From Haplomitrium mnioides (lineage: Eukaryota > Marchantiophyta > Haplomitriopsida > Calobryales), in assembly GCA_049999725.1 (NCBI GenBank), contig JBNGIS010004855.1, positions 1 to 32,178 of the forward strand: 32,178 nt of DNA, given 5' to 3'. Under the pieces are notes generated by a model. That model saw nothing but the letters and a program-made list of their open reading frames with translations, was not told the DNA's origin and did no database searches. The first letter of the stretch is position 1, and every line of letters begins with the position of its first letter. Below are positions 10,074 to 18,942 of this stretch, piece after piece. Position numbers and translations under genes: made by a program.

Positions 10074-11427
10074 TGTCACTCCCTTATTTTCGGCCTTAAC
10101 CTTTTCAAGCCATGTTTTGAGTCCAGGGGAGGACGGGTTTTGGGCTTTCAAGTTCTTTTCTGAGATGGCCCTTTGCTAGTTACCACTTTCAGACCTTAAG
10201 GACTCTTCCTCTCTTTACAGGCCTGGTATGCCTCTCTCACTCTTCTTCTTCTCACACTCAAGTCAGACATTCAATACCATTCACAGGTCCACATCCATTA
10301 AACCCAGCTGTGATTTGTGTGATTCTTCCTCTTTATTCCTAGGACCCAATGACTTAGGCCCTGCCACCTTATTTGTGCTTGGGCAGAATGGTGTTGGTGA
10401 CTTGCACAACTAGACACTACAACAGGCTGGACTACCCCTCTTAGGGTTGTCATAGAGCTGAATAGATTATCCTAAATATCCTAACATGTTCTAAGTCCTA
10501 CTCTATGCAACAGAATCATGAACAGAGAGCATTCACCCCCAAGATACCAGACTTGTGTCGAGGGATTAGACTCCCCCTTCAAGTGTGTTCCTAGGGTCTG
10601 CTCAACTGATCCTATGTCCACTAATCTAACAACTCAAGAGGACACACATGCAGAAAGGAAATCTAAATACACCTATATGAACAACACTTATATACAAAAT
10701 ATGTAAGAGAAAACAGAGTCCTTGAAGGCCCTCTGGAATTCTAATTGATTATACTTCCCTTGTGAATCCCGTTACCTTACAACTGCAGCCCAGCAATCCA
10801 CACACCCTCCTCTCCAGATAGTTTTTTAACTTCCCTCGCGAGAAGCCCTGCTTTTACTTCCTCAGGTTAGGAAGAGAGTTTCTTTTACTTCCACCTCTGG
10901 AAGACAGCTTTATCAGCTGCAGGTAGCCCACTCCACCGTCGAGCCTCGACGAGTCTTACTATGCAATGCACAGGCACTGGCACAAACCCCCCCCTCTCAG
11001 CTCCACTTGAGAAATAACACACCAGAGTGATCTCCGAACACTCTGAGTTGATGCGCTTGCACAAGGGAATGCCGAGAGACTCCAAGCTTCCTACTTGGCA
11101 GCCTCGCCTTAGTTCTCAGCCAACCGAAAACCCCTTCCAGCTATCGTATCAGTAACCCTCCGCTTTGGTCCATCGGCAAAGACGAGTTCACCTGGATCGT
11201 CCGAGCATCCAGAGCTCACTACTCTGCAACACTCGGCGCCCCTCCAGTCCACCTCAGAATCCCTCTGGCCCCCTGGAGCTAGTACCCCTGCTTGACGTAG
11301 CCTTCAATAAATTACCTCCCTACCTTACCATGCGTAATTCCCCTTTCTTGCTATTGCTGTCACCCTGCAATGGCCCGTGAAACGTCAAGATGACTCCAAG
11401 CTCCCTACTTGGCAGCCTCCCCTTAGT
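10074..11427 (-). repeat. E3-type LTR fragment (U5 side) fused into E2
   Basis: It starts TGTCACTCCC on the plus strand, which is the E3 LTR end (TGTCGCTCCC at 22253, 23988 and 30865) with one base changed. It follows E3 LTRs through the GAGATGGCC, TTCCCTCGCGAGAAG and AACCCTCCGCT landmarks. The first unit of the E3 310-bp tandem repeat starts at 11068. The second unit begins near 11381 and breaks off at about 11427, where E2 LTR sequence (GCATGAGCGCCACG) begins. It is therefore not a complete solo LTR. The frames in it are chance. Confidence 0.72.
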
Positions 11428-12985
11428 TCTCCTGCATGAGCGCCACGTTTCCGCAAAATGCCTCGGAACCCCACCGTCGCTTCTCGGAATCCCACCACGC
11501 TACGCACAACCCCATAGTCGCCCTTCGGAACCCCGTCAATGCTTCTTGGAATCCCGCCATGTCATCCGTTGCCACGCCGTCCGACGCTGCCCCACAAGAG
11601 GATAGGCGTTCCGACGCAGTTGATTGGATTCCACGGTTGACCCGCGTTGACTCCTCTTCCGCGGATGCTACGTCATCCGCAAAATAGTCCCTCGTTGAGT
11701 AAGAACGTTACCTGTTATCGCCATTTCCACACCCGCTCGCAATAAGAATTGAGGCTCCCTTCACCTAACTTACCATCCGCTTGATATAAGAACTATGGCT
11801 AGCTCCCAAGTGATCCCTTTCGAACTTTCAGCATTGCCTCGCCGAACTTTCGTTCTCGCCAGTTCCGAAACTGCAATATGTCACCCTTTCGACTTCTGGT
11901 CCATTGCTTCTTCTGGCCGGATCGTAGCCTCATCACCTTTTCGGCACCCTCCGCTCTTCGTCTGGTCAGACCTTCACTATATTGCCGATTCGGAATACCC
12001 TTGTGATAAGAACGATGCGCTCCACAAACTCCCGTCGAACTTTGAGATTTTACTCTATCAAATTATTCCCCCGCTTTGCCGGATCAGCGATAGATCATCA
12101 TTTCATCTTGCTCGCTCTTTGTCTGGTCAGGTCCGTGATAAGTCACCATTTTGCACCTCTTCCATTGGACTCTAGTTGGGCTTCCCGTCGAATCCACGTG
12201 AAGTGGTCTCTCCACTTAAGGTGGCAATTCCGAACCAAATCAACTGGGGCACCCCACGTAGGGAGGCTAGATCCCGTCCAACTCTTTGGACCCGCAGGTG
12301 CTGCCACGTCATCCGTCAAATCCGTCGGTGTGCGGTGGGCTGCCACGTTTCCACAATGCTCCACGGACTCCTCGGGACTACGACCATTGGTTAAGTTCCT
12401 GAAGGTCGTTCTTCCTTAGTTCTGCTTTATTCTCTTCGATTTAAATTGCACTGCAATTGCCTTGAGCTCTTCTCTCTATCAAGGTATGGTGCGCCATGAA
12501 TGGTCTTGAATTGAGGATGCAGTAGTCCAAACGGTTGGCTCCTCCATTCTGCTCGCCGATATTCACCCCCTCGCCTTCAAATCCCGTACTCCTCTCGTGG
12601 ATTCTTCCTCCATTGTGGCTGGCTCCTTTTTTTTGATCTCCCTCTCACATCTGCTTGATCCCTCTTGCGCCCCCTTGTCAGCCCTGCCTTTGTTTTGTTG
12701 ATGCAAGTTCCTTTGATCCCCCTGCTAGCCTTCTTACTTGACCCCTCTGGATTCCACAGGGCTCCCCCTTGGCTTACAGGCTTCATGACAACCACAAGGA
12801 AAGGTAGAAAAGAAAGGAAGAGAAGGGAAAAAGGAAAGAGTAGAAAGGTGCAGAATTGACATAACAACAATATCACAACAAAATGTAATAACACACAACA
12901 GGCTAGCACAAACAAGAGAAATCAACCATGTTAAGACACTCAGAATTTTAAAAAATTGAAGAAACTCAGACACACCCGGCCGACA
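11428..12985 (-). repeat. Middle E2 LTR, U3 half only
   Basis: In element orientation it starts TGTCGGCCGGG at 12985, right after a PPT, and follows the other two E2 LTRs through the TATA-like box (11780-11790) to about 11428 (equivalent to about 7050 in the 3' LTR). There it switches to E3-type LTR sequence. The U5 half, PBS and gag of the following internal copy are absent. A TGACGTGG-type box lies at 12303-12314. Confidence 0.78.
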
Positions 12986-13057
12986 TAACTCCCCTTTTAA
13001 TTGTGCAGCGACCCCGCAAACTCCCTTCCTCCTTCTGACCTTCTTGGACTCCTCCAT
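12734..13057 (-). CDS. Small ORF crossing the PPT into the LTR, hydrophobic, function unknown
   Basis: It opens with an ATG at 13057 in a textbook context (GCCGCCATGGAG). A basic N-terminus (KKVRRRKG) is followed by AAQLKGELC, whose codons overlap the PPT, then two hydrophobic runs (VLTWLISLVCASLLCVITF and VVMSILHLSTLSFF) encoded inside the LTR, ending at 12734 after 107 residues. The LKGELC part aligns with the same frame in E3 (ASHLKGELCQ) and E1 (ASQFKGKLCQ). The copy at 8.6 kb has ACG in place of the ATG. It may be a remnant 3' ORF, or a conserved nucleotide block that merely happens to be open; I cannot decide which. Confidence 0.35.
   Translation of the reverse strand: MEESKKVRRRKGVCGVAAQLKGELCRPGVSEFLQFFKILSVLTWLISLVCASLLCVITFCCDIVVMSILHLSTLSFFPSLPFFSTFPCGCHEACKPRGSPVESRGVK
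12986..13000 (-). promoter_or_regulatory. E2 polypurine tract adjoining the middle LTR
   Basis: TTAAAAGGGGAGTTA is followed by TGTCGGCC. This is the PPT of the internal region that carries the PBS and gag-like ORF. Confidence 0.8.
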
Positions 13058-13237
13058 GGCGGCGGCCTTGATCTTCCTTCATGGGCACCTCTGTCGACCT
13101 GGTCACCACACTACGCACCACTCACACAACACGGGAACAAACAGACCAAAACTCCTACACTATCCTGATGGCTAACTCTGGCTTGGATCCCATATGAAAG
13201 TTGAGTCAACATATTCTAGTTCAGGCTGGATGCCTGC

Positions 13238-14500
13238 CTAGATCTGTGGCCCTCCAAGCTGCCACCTTCCGTTCTTCTTCCTCAAGCCACTCTGCTTGCC
13301 TTTCTCATGATACTTTGGGGGAAACACAAAAAATCCCCCAAAAGTTAACCCAACAAAACAAGAACAAACAAAAACACCACACATCACTCGTGTGGGAACA
13401 TAACAAAACTGTACAAGGGCCAGTGCTATTGGGCTGTTCTTCATATCTTCCTCTGTGTTGAGCAGATTTTCACAGAGGCTCGAGGTAAGCTCCCTTGAGG
13501 TGGCTAGGCACCCTTCCACCTTGTCTACTTCCTCCACTAGTTGGTGTTGAGTTTTAACATCAGAGGGTTGCTGGTCTTCAACGTTGCACCCTTCAACTTC
13601 TAATAACCTCCACTGTCCCACTTGATGAAGATCTCCTTTAGTTGCACAGGGCGGCTGGTCTTGGAGGCTGCCACTAGTCAAATCAAGATTGAAGAGCTCC
13701 TCTTTTAAGCCCTGTCCAAGGTCTGCACCAATCTGGTCCTCCTCTTCATCTAAGAGATGCACTACAGCCTCGACCTGTCGTTGGTCTTCGCATTGGCCAT
13801 TGTGCAAGCTGTCGGTGGGGCACTCTCCGTCTAAGACCTGCTCCTGCTTTGCCCCACCTTGGTCCTCTTCTTCAATCCTGCATTCATCAAAAAGTGAGAG
13901 GGCAGCTTCCCACTCCCTTTTTAAGATCTGGTCCACGCCTGTCCCAACCGGGTCTTTTGGTTCAGGCCTGCATTCCTCAAGAATAGACACGGCACCTTCC
14001 CACTCCTCTTTTAGCTCAGACTCAGGGCTCGGCCGAGGTTTGTCCTCCTGGATGCAGCCTACTATCTCAGTTGGCCTTACTTCCTCCATTTGAGGGGGTT
14101 CTAACTCAACTACACTAGGCAGTTGCTCGTTCTGACTGCCCCCCACTGAGTACCCTGATGGCAAATCCTATTTTAGCTCTAGTTGGGTACTTTGATGTTC
14201 CCCTAACATGTTCGTGGATTCCCTTGCTTCTGGTTCAGATTCTTCCGCCTCAACCTGAGTGATGCAAGGGTTAAGATTCTGCACCGGGACCAGGGATTCT
14301 TCCATCTCTTGGAGCTCATTTGGATCACTTAGTAATTGCTGCTCCGGGACATGCCTGAGGTCCTCCCTGTCTTCCCATTCCTCGAAAGTCGCCTCCAAGT
14401 TACCGCCCAATTCCCCCAACTCCTTGACCATAGTCTTCTCCTTGGCTTCCTCCCAAGCCTCCTGCAGTTCTCCCACCTCTTCCTGTTGTGTCCAGTAGAA
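13238..14500 (-). pseudogene. E2 acidic ORF with internal repeats and a C-terminal hydrophobic segment; unknown family
   Basis: One frame is open from after a TAG at 14501-14503 to 13238, broken only by a TAG at 14168-14170 (GAG in the sister copy). There is no ATG at the start; both copies have a stop at the same upstream place, so expression would need splicing, frameshifting or an internal start. The product is Glu/Gln/Leu-rich. Residues about 140-220 hold a degenerate repeat of about 33 residues: EEWEGAVSILEECR, then REWEAALSLFDECR, then a weaker VEAVVHLLDEEED. Near the end, a run of about 30 hydrophobic residues (including VFVCSCFVGLTFGGFFVFPP) could be a membrane span, followed by a basic tail. 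It sits between gag and PPT, where Pol or an env-like ORF would be. I do not recognise it. Confidence 0.6.
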
Positions 14501-14525
14501 CTAGGTGGAGTGTTCCGCCTCGTAT

Positions 14526-15272
14526 TCAGAAGTTGCTTATAGACACTCGCTTCGTACCTTTCTTAGCCTTTCGCCTTTTCTTTTTCTTGCTCTTCTGGGG
14601 AGACTTGGATTTAGCTTTGGCCCTTACTTGATAACAATCCTCTGAGTCAGAGGTTTCCTCTTTGGTTCAGACTGCTTCCTCCTCCTCGGCCTCGGAATGT
14701 GTTGCAATCAGATACTCGTACTTCTGCCCCTATGGTTCCGGGCAGTTGGTCGAAACATATCCAAGCTGATCACAATTCCAGCAAACCATAACTATTTTCG
14801 TAGGTCTGGTTGCGACCCACCCATCTGGTTGTGTTGTGATGATTGGGTGCTCATACTTCAGCCCCCATGGTTCCGGGCAGTTGGAGGAAACATGTCCAGG
14901 TTGACCACAATTCCATCACACCATAACAATCCTTCTCGATGGTCTCGTTGTGACTGATTCATCTGATTGTTCAGCTTCCTCTAGATTTGGCATGATGCTC
15001 GAAAGGAGGGTCTGCATTACCTCTATCTTTGAGCTCAATTCCGCTAAGCGAGCTTTCTCTTCTTTGGCAGCCCTTTTGATCTTTGGCTTTCGTCTTTGCT
15101 TCTTGCTTCTCAAAGATCTCTAATTATCGGAGCTACTGCTATCAGACTTACTTTTGCTTTCCAAGGTGGATGTAGAGCTCTCCTCTATTTCCTCATTGCT
15201 ACTTGAACTATGAGAAGAGTATTCAGACCTGTACTTAGCCCGTCTTTTCCTTCGTGTATGGTTATGACCCAT
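14526..15272 (-). pseudogene. E2 nucleocapsid-like gag ORF with two decayed zinc knuckles
   Basis: The ATG at 15272 is the first after the PBS and has A at -3 and G at +4. The product begins basic (TRRKRRAKYR), then becomes Ser/Glu-rich, like the region of E3 Gag just before its knuckle. A Leu-rich segment AELSSKIEVMQTLLSSI parallels SAKLEAMNILLAGI in E3. Two knuckles follow. The first, at 14878-14918, is CWNCGQPGHVSSNC with the first Cys turned into TGA. The second, at 14742-14783, is CWNCDQLGYVSTNC with His replaced by Tyr. Other in-frame stops are a TAG at 15120-15122, a TAG after the second knuckle and a TGA near 14669; the frame ends at 14526. The capsid domain is missing. It probably bound RNA when intact. 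Confidence 0.72.
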
Positions 15273-15478
15273 TCTCTCAATGGAGAGGAAAACTTTTACC
15301 CCTTTGCAAGATGATAACTGGGTCTCGGTTTGGTGTCAGGTCCTTGCAAACCTTTGCTCTCCTTCTGGTCTTCTTCCACTTTTGGTGCTAGGTTGCTCCT
15401 AGAATTCCAAAATTCTTTTCCTTGCTTCACTTCAGTTTAACAAATTAATGCAAGGTTAGTTTTCCAGAATTCTTTTTT
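15273..15478 (-). other. E2 5' leader between PBS and gag
   Basis: About 200 bases without any ATG on the minus strand before the gag start. It contains two similar GAATTCTGGAA / GAATTTTGGAATTC motifs. A packaging signal is expected here in working elements, but none can be recognised. Confidence 0.4.
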
Positions 15479-15494
15479 CCTGCCGTGATCGTCA
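15479..15494 (-). promoter_or_regulatory. E2 primer-binding site candidate (tRNA-Ser-like)
   Basis: On the minus strand, TGACGATCACGGCAGG lies 12 bases after the 5' LTR end, with a spacer (TTACAAATTTTT) like that of E3 (TGAAATTTT). The TGG expected opposite the tRNA CCA end is TGA here. The last eight bases, ACGGCAGG, fit the T-stem and acceptor side of plant serine tRNAs as I recall them; the middle does not fit the isoacceptor I know. The position is convincing, the tRNA identity weak. Confidence 0.45.
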
Positions 15495-17250
15495 AAAAAT
15501 TTGTAATGTCAGCCTCCTCGTCAGAGCCTTAACTCTTTTTTGACAGAGTTTCCCCTAATTAAGGACTGACTTAGTGTTTTGAGACATTTTATAAGAGGGG
15601 CTTTGCACCAATTCGACCCCAACTTCTATTTACCAACGCAGGAGTGACTACACAACCTCGACAACACCCAAGAACAACACCCAAGCAAACACCCCAATGC
15701 CCACATATGCAGGTCACACCCTTTTTTCAGGCCTTAACCTCGAAAGGTGCCACTTGGAAGACAGGGGCACATAGAGCAGAGCATCTCGTTCTGGTCTACA
15801 ATGGCCTCTTGATGAGTCCTTCAGCAGCCACCTTGCTCATTCACATGCATTCCTCAAGAACACACAGAAGTGGATAAATACGCTGCAAAATAGATTCCGA
15901 AATATACTTCAAAGGCCCAGATCTGGACCCAGTCACCTTGTATACAAAAGGAGAATAGGTTCCAACATCCAATTACCACGATAAAATGTTGTTAGTCGTG
16001 ACTTCTCTTGTCCATGGTGTCCTCAGGATTTGATAAAGGGAATGTAGGCCTTCTAAACTAAGAACTTAACAGAACTACAAACAGAACACAAATCTAACAA
16101 CACACATGAATATAGACACATCTACTCCTACGCCATGTCTTGCCAACATTGCATTCCTTGTTCACCTCTCAAGAACCAATCTCAACTTTCCTTCCACAAC
16201 TCCAGCCTTCTTCTTATTCCTCACCCACGCACTTTTAGCCAGATAGTTTTTCAACTTCCCTCGTAAGAAGGCCTAAATTTACTTCCTCAGGCTTGGAAGA
16301 GGTTTCCCTTAACTTCCACCTCTTGAAGACAACCCTCCTAGTTGTTGGATCACCCACTCCACCCGAGAATTGGCTGGATCTTCCACTTAGTGCGCAGGCA
16401 CTAACGTGGCCACTCCTCTCCCTTCTCCACCAGATTGTAGCACCAGTACACTCTCCGAATGCTGCTTGGACTGATCTCCTGCACAAACTAAAGTTGAGGC
16501 GACACCAAGACTCCCCCTTGGTTGCCCCTAACGAAATACAAACCGAAAGAATACTCTTCTCCTCTAAGTGTCGGTCCACCTCCAAATTTTGGTCCGCCTT
16601 CAAATGTGAGTACACCTGAAAAGTCTGACCCTCTAGAGCCTCTTGCTCAGCGATTCCCAGCACCTCTTCAGTCCACCTCCACCCTGTGATGGCCTTCCTT
16701 CACGAGTCCACCCACTTCACCCAAGGTCTCAACAGAACTCTCTCCTTCGTATCCCCCTGCTTTTTCTGCACAAAAAAACAGTCCATGTAGCTTCAAAGCA
16801 AGCGAGTCTATCTCCGGGCTTGTTTTCCTCCTCCTAGACTTGACGATTCATCACTGCCCTTCCTTGAAGGTCCCTAAATCACTTATCTGACGACCGAAAG
16901 GTGCATCCCGCATTTTTTGCACAGCTTGCAGGTGGGTCTCTTACCAGATTCAGAGTCTGAAAATGTTGCCAACAGCTGCACCTTGTCGTTTTCTTTCCAA
17001 CAAGACTAATTTCACGTGAAACCGACACCTATAGCTCTTGCAATCCACATTTGAATGGACATACATTTTTCCTTTGTTTTTTCCTCATTTTAGCTTGACC
17101 ACCCGTGAGATCCTTCAAATACCATATATCGAACACGTGGCACTATGGGGTAGCTCGTTGGATTCCTCGGACTCGCTATCCCGTAAGATTCATCCGATGT
17201 CGGACAACTAACATGTGGCGCGTCAAGGGAGCCCATTGGATTCCTCGGAA

Positions 17251-17400
17251 TCCGCAAAGCTCAAGATTCTCGAGGAATCTCTAATATTCTCGCAGATTCC
17301 CAGAGCCAGCAAAGGTGCCACGTAATCCGCAAAGCTTCAAGATTCTCGAGGAATCTCTAATATTCCCGCAGATTCCCAGAGGCCCGCATAAGCGCCACAC
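17251..17400. repeat. 75-bp tandem repeat, two units, in the E2 5' LTR
   Basis: Units start at 17251 and 17326, both TCCGCAAAGC followed by GAGGAATCTCTAATATTC. They are nearly identical to each other and equivalent to 6915-7064. Confidence 0.78.
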
Positions 17401-17731
17401 TTCCGCAAAATGCCTCAGAACCATGCCGTCGCTTCTCGAAATCCCACCACGCTACGTAGAACCCCACAGTCACCCTTTGAAACCCCACCGTTGCTTCTCG
17501 GAATCCCGCCACATCATGCATTGCCGCGCCGTCCCACACTGCCCCGCAAAGGGATAAGCGGACCGACGGAGTTGACTGGATTCTGCGGTTGACCCGCGCT
17601 GACTCCTCTTCCGCGGATGCCACGTCATCTGCAAAATAGTCCCTCGGTGAGTAAGAATGTTACCTGATATCGCCGTTTCCGCACCCACTCCAAATAAGAA
17701 CTGAGGCTCCCTTCACCTAACTTACCGTCCG

Positions 17732-17742
17732 CTTGATATAAG
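17732..17742 (-). promoter_or_regulatory. E2 5' LTR TATA-like box
   Basis: CTTATATCAAG on the minus strand, conserved in all three E2 LTR copies and in E1. It would drive the genomic RNA of E2. Confidence 0.45.
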
Positions 17743-18942
17743 AACTATGGCTGGCTCCCCACTGATCCCTTTCGAACTTTCAGCGTTGCCACGTCGAACT
17801 TTCATCCTCGCCAGTTCCGGAACTACGATATGTCACACTTTCGGCTTCTGGTCTCTTGCTTCTTCTTCTGGCTGGATCGTCGCTCCATCACCTTTTCGGC
17901 ACCTTCCGCTCTTCATCTGGTCAGACCTTCGCTATATGGCTGATTCGGAATCCCCTTGTGATAAGAACGATGCGCTCCATAGACTCCCGTCGAACTTTCA
18001 GATTTTACTCTGTCGAACTGTTCCCCCTCTTCATTGGATCAACGATAGATCATCATTTCGCCTTGCTCGCTCTTTGTTTGGCCGGACCCGTGATAAGTCA
18101 CTGTTTTGCACCTCTTCCCTTGGACTCCAGTTGGGCTTCTCGTCGAATCCCCGTGAAGTGGTCTCTCCACTTAGGGTGGCTGTTCCGAACCAAATTAACT
18201 GGAGCACTCCACGTAGGGAGGCTAGATCCTGTCGAACTCTTCAAACCCGCAGGTGTTGCCACGTTGTCTGTCAAATCCCTCGGTGTGCTGTGGGCTGCCA
18301 CGTTTCCGCAATGCTCCACGAACTCCTCGGGACTACGGTCGTTGGTTAACTTCTCAAAGGTTATTCTTCCTTAGTTCTGCCTTTATCTCTTTGATTTTAA
18401 TTGCACTGCTATCGGCTCGAGCTCTTCTATCTATCAAGGTATGGTGTGTCATGAATGGTCGCGAATTGAGGATGCAGTGGTCCAAACGGTTAACTCCTCC
18501 ATTCTACACCTCGACATTCACCCCCTCGCCTTCATCTTTCGTACATCTCTCGTGGATTCTTCCTCGATTGTGGCTGGATCCTTTCTTCTGATCTCCCTCT
18601 CACATCTGCTTGATCCCTCTTGCACCCCCTTGTCAGCCCTGCCTTTTTCCTATTGGTGCAAGTTCCTTTGATCACCCTGCTAGCCTTCTTACTTGACCCC
18701 TCTGGATTCCATAGAGCTCCCCCTTGGCTTGCAGACTTCATGACATCCATAGGGAAAGGTAGAAAAGAAAGGAAGAGAAGGGAAAGAGGAAAGAGTAGAA
18801 AGGTGCAGGATTGGCATAACAACAATATCACAACAAAATGTAATAACACACAATAGGCTAGCACAAACTGGAGAAATCAACCACGCTAAGACGTTCACAA
18901 TTTTAAAAATTTGAAAAAACTCAGACACACCCGGTCGGAACA

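Larger units (their letters stand above)
5213..18942 (-). mobile_element. E2: non-autonomous LTR element with long LTRs, nested in the E1 LTR
   Basis: Two direct copies, 5213-8542 and 15507-18942, both begin TGTCAGCC on the plus strand and end in CA, giving TG..CA termini. They flank about 7 kb that holds, in minus-strand order, a PBS candidate, a gag-like ORF with two zinc knuckles, an acidic ORF and a PPT that abuts an LTR. Inside lie a further partial LTR (11428-12985), an E3-type LTR piece (10074-11427) and a second partial internal region (8558-10073). The flanks 5212 and 18943 rejoin to give a continuous E1 LTR. No protease, RT, RNase H or integrase motif is seen, so mobility would have needed another element's enzymes. 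A clear target duplication is not visible (CTGGC left, AGATC right). Confidence 0.82.
15507..18942 (-). repeat. E2 5' LTR (3436 bp)
   Basis: It runs from TGTTCCGACCGGG at 18942 (two bases more than the other copies at this edge) to GGCTGACA at 15507. The whole length matches 5213-8542. It carries a TATA-like box at 17732-17742, TGACGTGG-type boxes (for example 17619-17628), several CGAACTTTC boxes (GAAAGTTCG in sense) and the 75-bp tandem repeat at 17251-17400. The PBS candidate follows its end, which identifies it as the 5' LTR. Frames inside are not credible genes. Confidence 0.82.

Noticed and set aside
13310-13400. Hydrophobic tail of the acidic ORF as a proven retroviral-type envelope
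   Set aside because: One hydrophobic run without a signal peptide, glycosylation pattern or fusion/cleavage site is not enough; kept only as a possibility.
13689-14093. Ser-rich plus-strand frame, with a partner at 9356-9640
   Set aside because: It is the exact antisense of the Glu-rich acidic ORF; Ser-rich antisense is expected from GAR/GAG codons.
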